In this document: positions 62,550-64,000 of the stretch, piece after piece | Layout: the number at the start of each line of letters is the position of its first letter | Numbering within the stretch: the stretch's first letter is position 1 | Source of the DNA: a bacterium | GTDB lineage: Bacteria; Armatimonadota; JACIXR01 | DNA: 64,000 nucleotides | Assembly (NCBI GenBank): GCA_014360495.1 | Contig: JACIXR010000006.1 | Location: 124,001-188,000, forward strand | Direction of reading: 5' to 3' | Notes under the pieces: generated by a model | What the model saw: the letters and a program-made list of their open reading frames with translations, nothing else | The model's database searches: none | Told to the model about the DNA's origin: nothing | Translations under genes and position numbers: made by a program

Positions 62550-64000
62550 ATGTGTATTCACAACCTCTTTGATAAAACATGTTTTTTAGCTGTGCTCTTT
62601 TTCTTGCTTTGTAATTGGGCATTTACCTCCTATGGCAAGGAAGGAACGCTAAAATTTCGGATGGAAAACATCCAAATACCCGCGAGGAAAACCGTCGTTT
62701 TCCGCATAGCTAAAGGGAAGATTTCCCTAATTGAGAATCCTGTAAAGTTAACTAAGCTGGGCGAAAGGGCTATCAGTGTGGTTCCCAATTGGCTAAAAAA
62801 AGATTTAGTCGACAATTTGAGTAGGCTTGAGCCATCTCTCCAAGATAGATATGCCGGACTGATTTTGAATTGTCCCGATAGGAAATATCTGGACGAAATC
62901 GCCTTCTCTATAGCCCACATCTCAAGCGAAGTTTTGAGGAATCCTTCCTTTGACTCCTCACTGATAGTTGAGAATGTTAGGGAGATTTATGAGGCGGATA
63001 AAATCCTTGAATATGTGGAGCTCGTTGAAAAGGAGGGATACACAACAGCAAAGTATAGGTTGAAAGTTGAGGGCAAACCGATTGAGTATGAGCTTCCTCG
63101 GGATTACTATTACTGGTTCGTCGTTCATCCCCAGTTCTTTTTAGAGATGCCAAGGAGGATTAAGGGTTATTTCTGGCGAGAATACTTTCTCAATAAAGCG
63201 GAAGAGGGTTATCCCAAGCTGAGGGATTTGCTTAAGGGGGTGAAGTTTCTCTGGGATAAAAAGCAATTGGGAATCCAGAAGAGCCAGCTGGAAAACAATG
63301 AGGGAATCCTCAGCTACGCCCTATCAAGGATAGGTTTGTGGGTAATGAAGCAGTTGCCCAATGGGGTACCATCAAGGAGGAGGTCCCTTCAGCCAATTGA
63401 GGTGTTGGATGGGCATAGGGGTTCCTGCACGGAGAACCAAACGGTTTTAGCTGCCGCGCTTCGCTCAGCCCTCATCCCCAGCGCCTATGCGAGGAATTTT
63501 TCCGAAGACCACGAGTGGGTGGAGTTCTTCATGCTGGGTAAATGGCATCCCATCCAAACCGATAAGGGTGGTGCCTCCCTTGAGATAGACTTACCCGCGG
63601 GGATATCCTACGATAAGGATTATGGGGCATCTAAGGAGCTCTCAAGTGTCTCTTTGGTGAGAGGGGATGGCTATATAATTGAGAGGGTTGCCGGTCATTC
63701 AAAGACGATAGAGGTGAGGTTGAAAGTGGTAGATAGCAAGGTAAAGCCGATAGATGATGCCTTGGTCAGCGCCTTCACTCCCTTCTATCCCAACACATCA
63801 GGAGAATGCAATGCCCTTGCCACATTTGGTTATACCGATATAAAAGGGGAATGTCGCTTAACTTTGGGGCAAAACAGAGATTATCTAATAATAGCCGAAG
63901 TAGGGGGAGAGAAAAGCGAAGGGTTCAGCATAGAGAAGGGGGAGGAGGGAAGGATTTACGAACGAACTCTTGTTTTGCCAATGGAGAAGGAGTCATTAAA
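62550..64000 (+). CDS. Transglutaminase-like protein, 3' end beyond the window
   Basis: An open frame of 483 codons from the ATG at 62550 without a stop. A signal peptide (LAVLFFLLCNWAFTSYG) suggests export. The core triad of transglutaminase-like cysteine proteases is visible: RGSCTENQTVLAAALRSA with Cys293, SEDHEWVEFF with His321 and WHPIQTDKGG with Asp338. A beta-sandwich with VRLKVVDSKVKPIDDALVSA, a carboxypeptidase-regulatory-like segment, follows. Such proteins cut or cross-link peptides at the cell surface. It starts 37 bases past znuB but has no obvious link to zinc. Confidence 0.75.
   Translation, partial: MCIHNLFDKTCFLAVLFFLLCNWAFTSYGKEGTLKFRMENIQIPARKTVVFRIAKGKISLIENPVKLTKLGERAISVVPNWLKKDLVDNLSRLEPSLQDRYAGLILNCPDRKYLDEIAFSIAHISSEVLRNPSFDSSLIVENVREIYEADKILEYVELVEKEGYTTAKYRLKVEGKPIEYELPRDYYYWFVVHPQFFLEMPRRIKGYFWREYFLNKAEEGYPKLRDLLKGVKFLWDKKQLGIQKSQLENNEGILSYALSRIGLWVMKQLPNGVPSRRRSLQPIEVLDGHRGSCTENQTVLAAALRSALIPSAYARNFSEDHEWVEFFMLGKWHPIQTDKGGASLEIDLPAGISYDKDYGASKELSSVSLVRGDGYIIERVAGHSKTIEVRLKVVDSKVKPIDDALVSAFTPFYPNTSGECNALATFGYTDIKGECRLTLGQNRDYLIIAEVGGEKSEGFSIEKGEEGRIYERTLVLPMEKESL

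Noticed and set aside
62630-62920. A 96-codon frame on the - strand
   Set aside because: It is a shadow of the transglutaminase-like gene, which is open on the + strand from 62550 to the window end.

Overview
This window looks like a chromosomal segment of an uncultured, probably thermophilic, Gram-negative-type (diderm) saccharolytic bacterium. The reasons are several secreted glycoside hydrolases and beta-propeller proteins, a zinc-uptake operon with an outer-membrane barrel, lipoproteins with lipoboxes, four CRISPR arrays, and promoters placed almost on top of start codons. The style resembles Armatimonadota/Fervidibacter-like hot-spring lineages, but this is an impression, not a proof.

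Layout. (1) 1-3.3 kb: a frameshifted dehydrogenase, an internally deleted sugar-phosphate isomerase-like gene and an intact secreted GH51-type arabinofuranosidase. (2) 3.5-5.4 kb: a strikingly AT-rich island holding a frameshifted elongation factor P and a frameshifted YkuD-M23 cell-wall protein. It lies directly beside a lone, decayed copy of the CRISPR-1 repeat. (3) 5.4-31.7 kb: a CRISPR-Cas super-locus. After a metal-protease-like lipoprotein comes CRISPR-1 with its own cas6. A BNR-propeller/DUF4434 protein separates it from CRISPR-2, a type III-A operon (cas10-csm2-csm3-csm4-csm5-CARF/HEPN effector), CRISPR-3, a type I-B operon (cas6-cas8-cas7-cas5-cas3) and CRISPR-4. All arrays and all cas genes point left (- strand). 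CRISPR-2, -3 and -4 share one repeat and nearly identical leaders, each with the same promoter. No intact cas1, cas2 or cas4 is present. A 43-codon cas4 stub overlaps the end of cas3 and is cut off exactly where the CRISPR-3 leader begins, so the adaptation genes appear to have been lost in a rearrangement. (4) 31.7-40.5 kb: nucleoside hydrolase, alpha/beta hydrolase, DUF3866 protein, glycoside-hydrolase-like proteins and two Gfo/Idh/MocA oxidoreductases. (5) 40.5-54.4 kb: purine biosynthesis in two clusters, purF-propeller-purN and purB-purS-orf44-purQ-purL, split by a 1685-residue surface protein and a small lipoprotein on the other strand. purL carries a 159-residue mini-intein. (6) 54.7-64 kb: an orphan 2-oxoacid oxidoreductase beta subunit, a BadF-type sugar kinase, a SIS protein, relics of an MNT/HEPN pair, a GT4 glycosyltransferase, a zinc operon (small His/Cys membrane protein, outer-membrane barrel, znuA, znuC, znuB) and the start of a transglutaminase-like protein running off the window.

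How it fits together. The I-B and III-A effectors probably share crRNAs from the three identical-repeat arrays. The III-A operon has no cas6 of its own, so it must borrow one of the two Cas6 proteins. The III-A machinery looks complete: Cas10 has HD and GGDD, Csm3 keeps its catalytic Asp, and a CARF-HEPN RNase is the last gene. Acquisition would have to be supplied from elsewhere in the genome. The most useful observations are the cas4 stub, the PurL mini-intein, overlapping protospacers sampled by two arrays, spacers that carry ribosome-binding sites and start codons in antisense to the crRNA, and the foreign AT-rich island next to a stranded CRISPR repeat.
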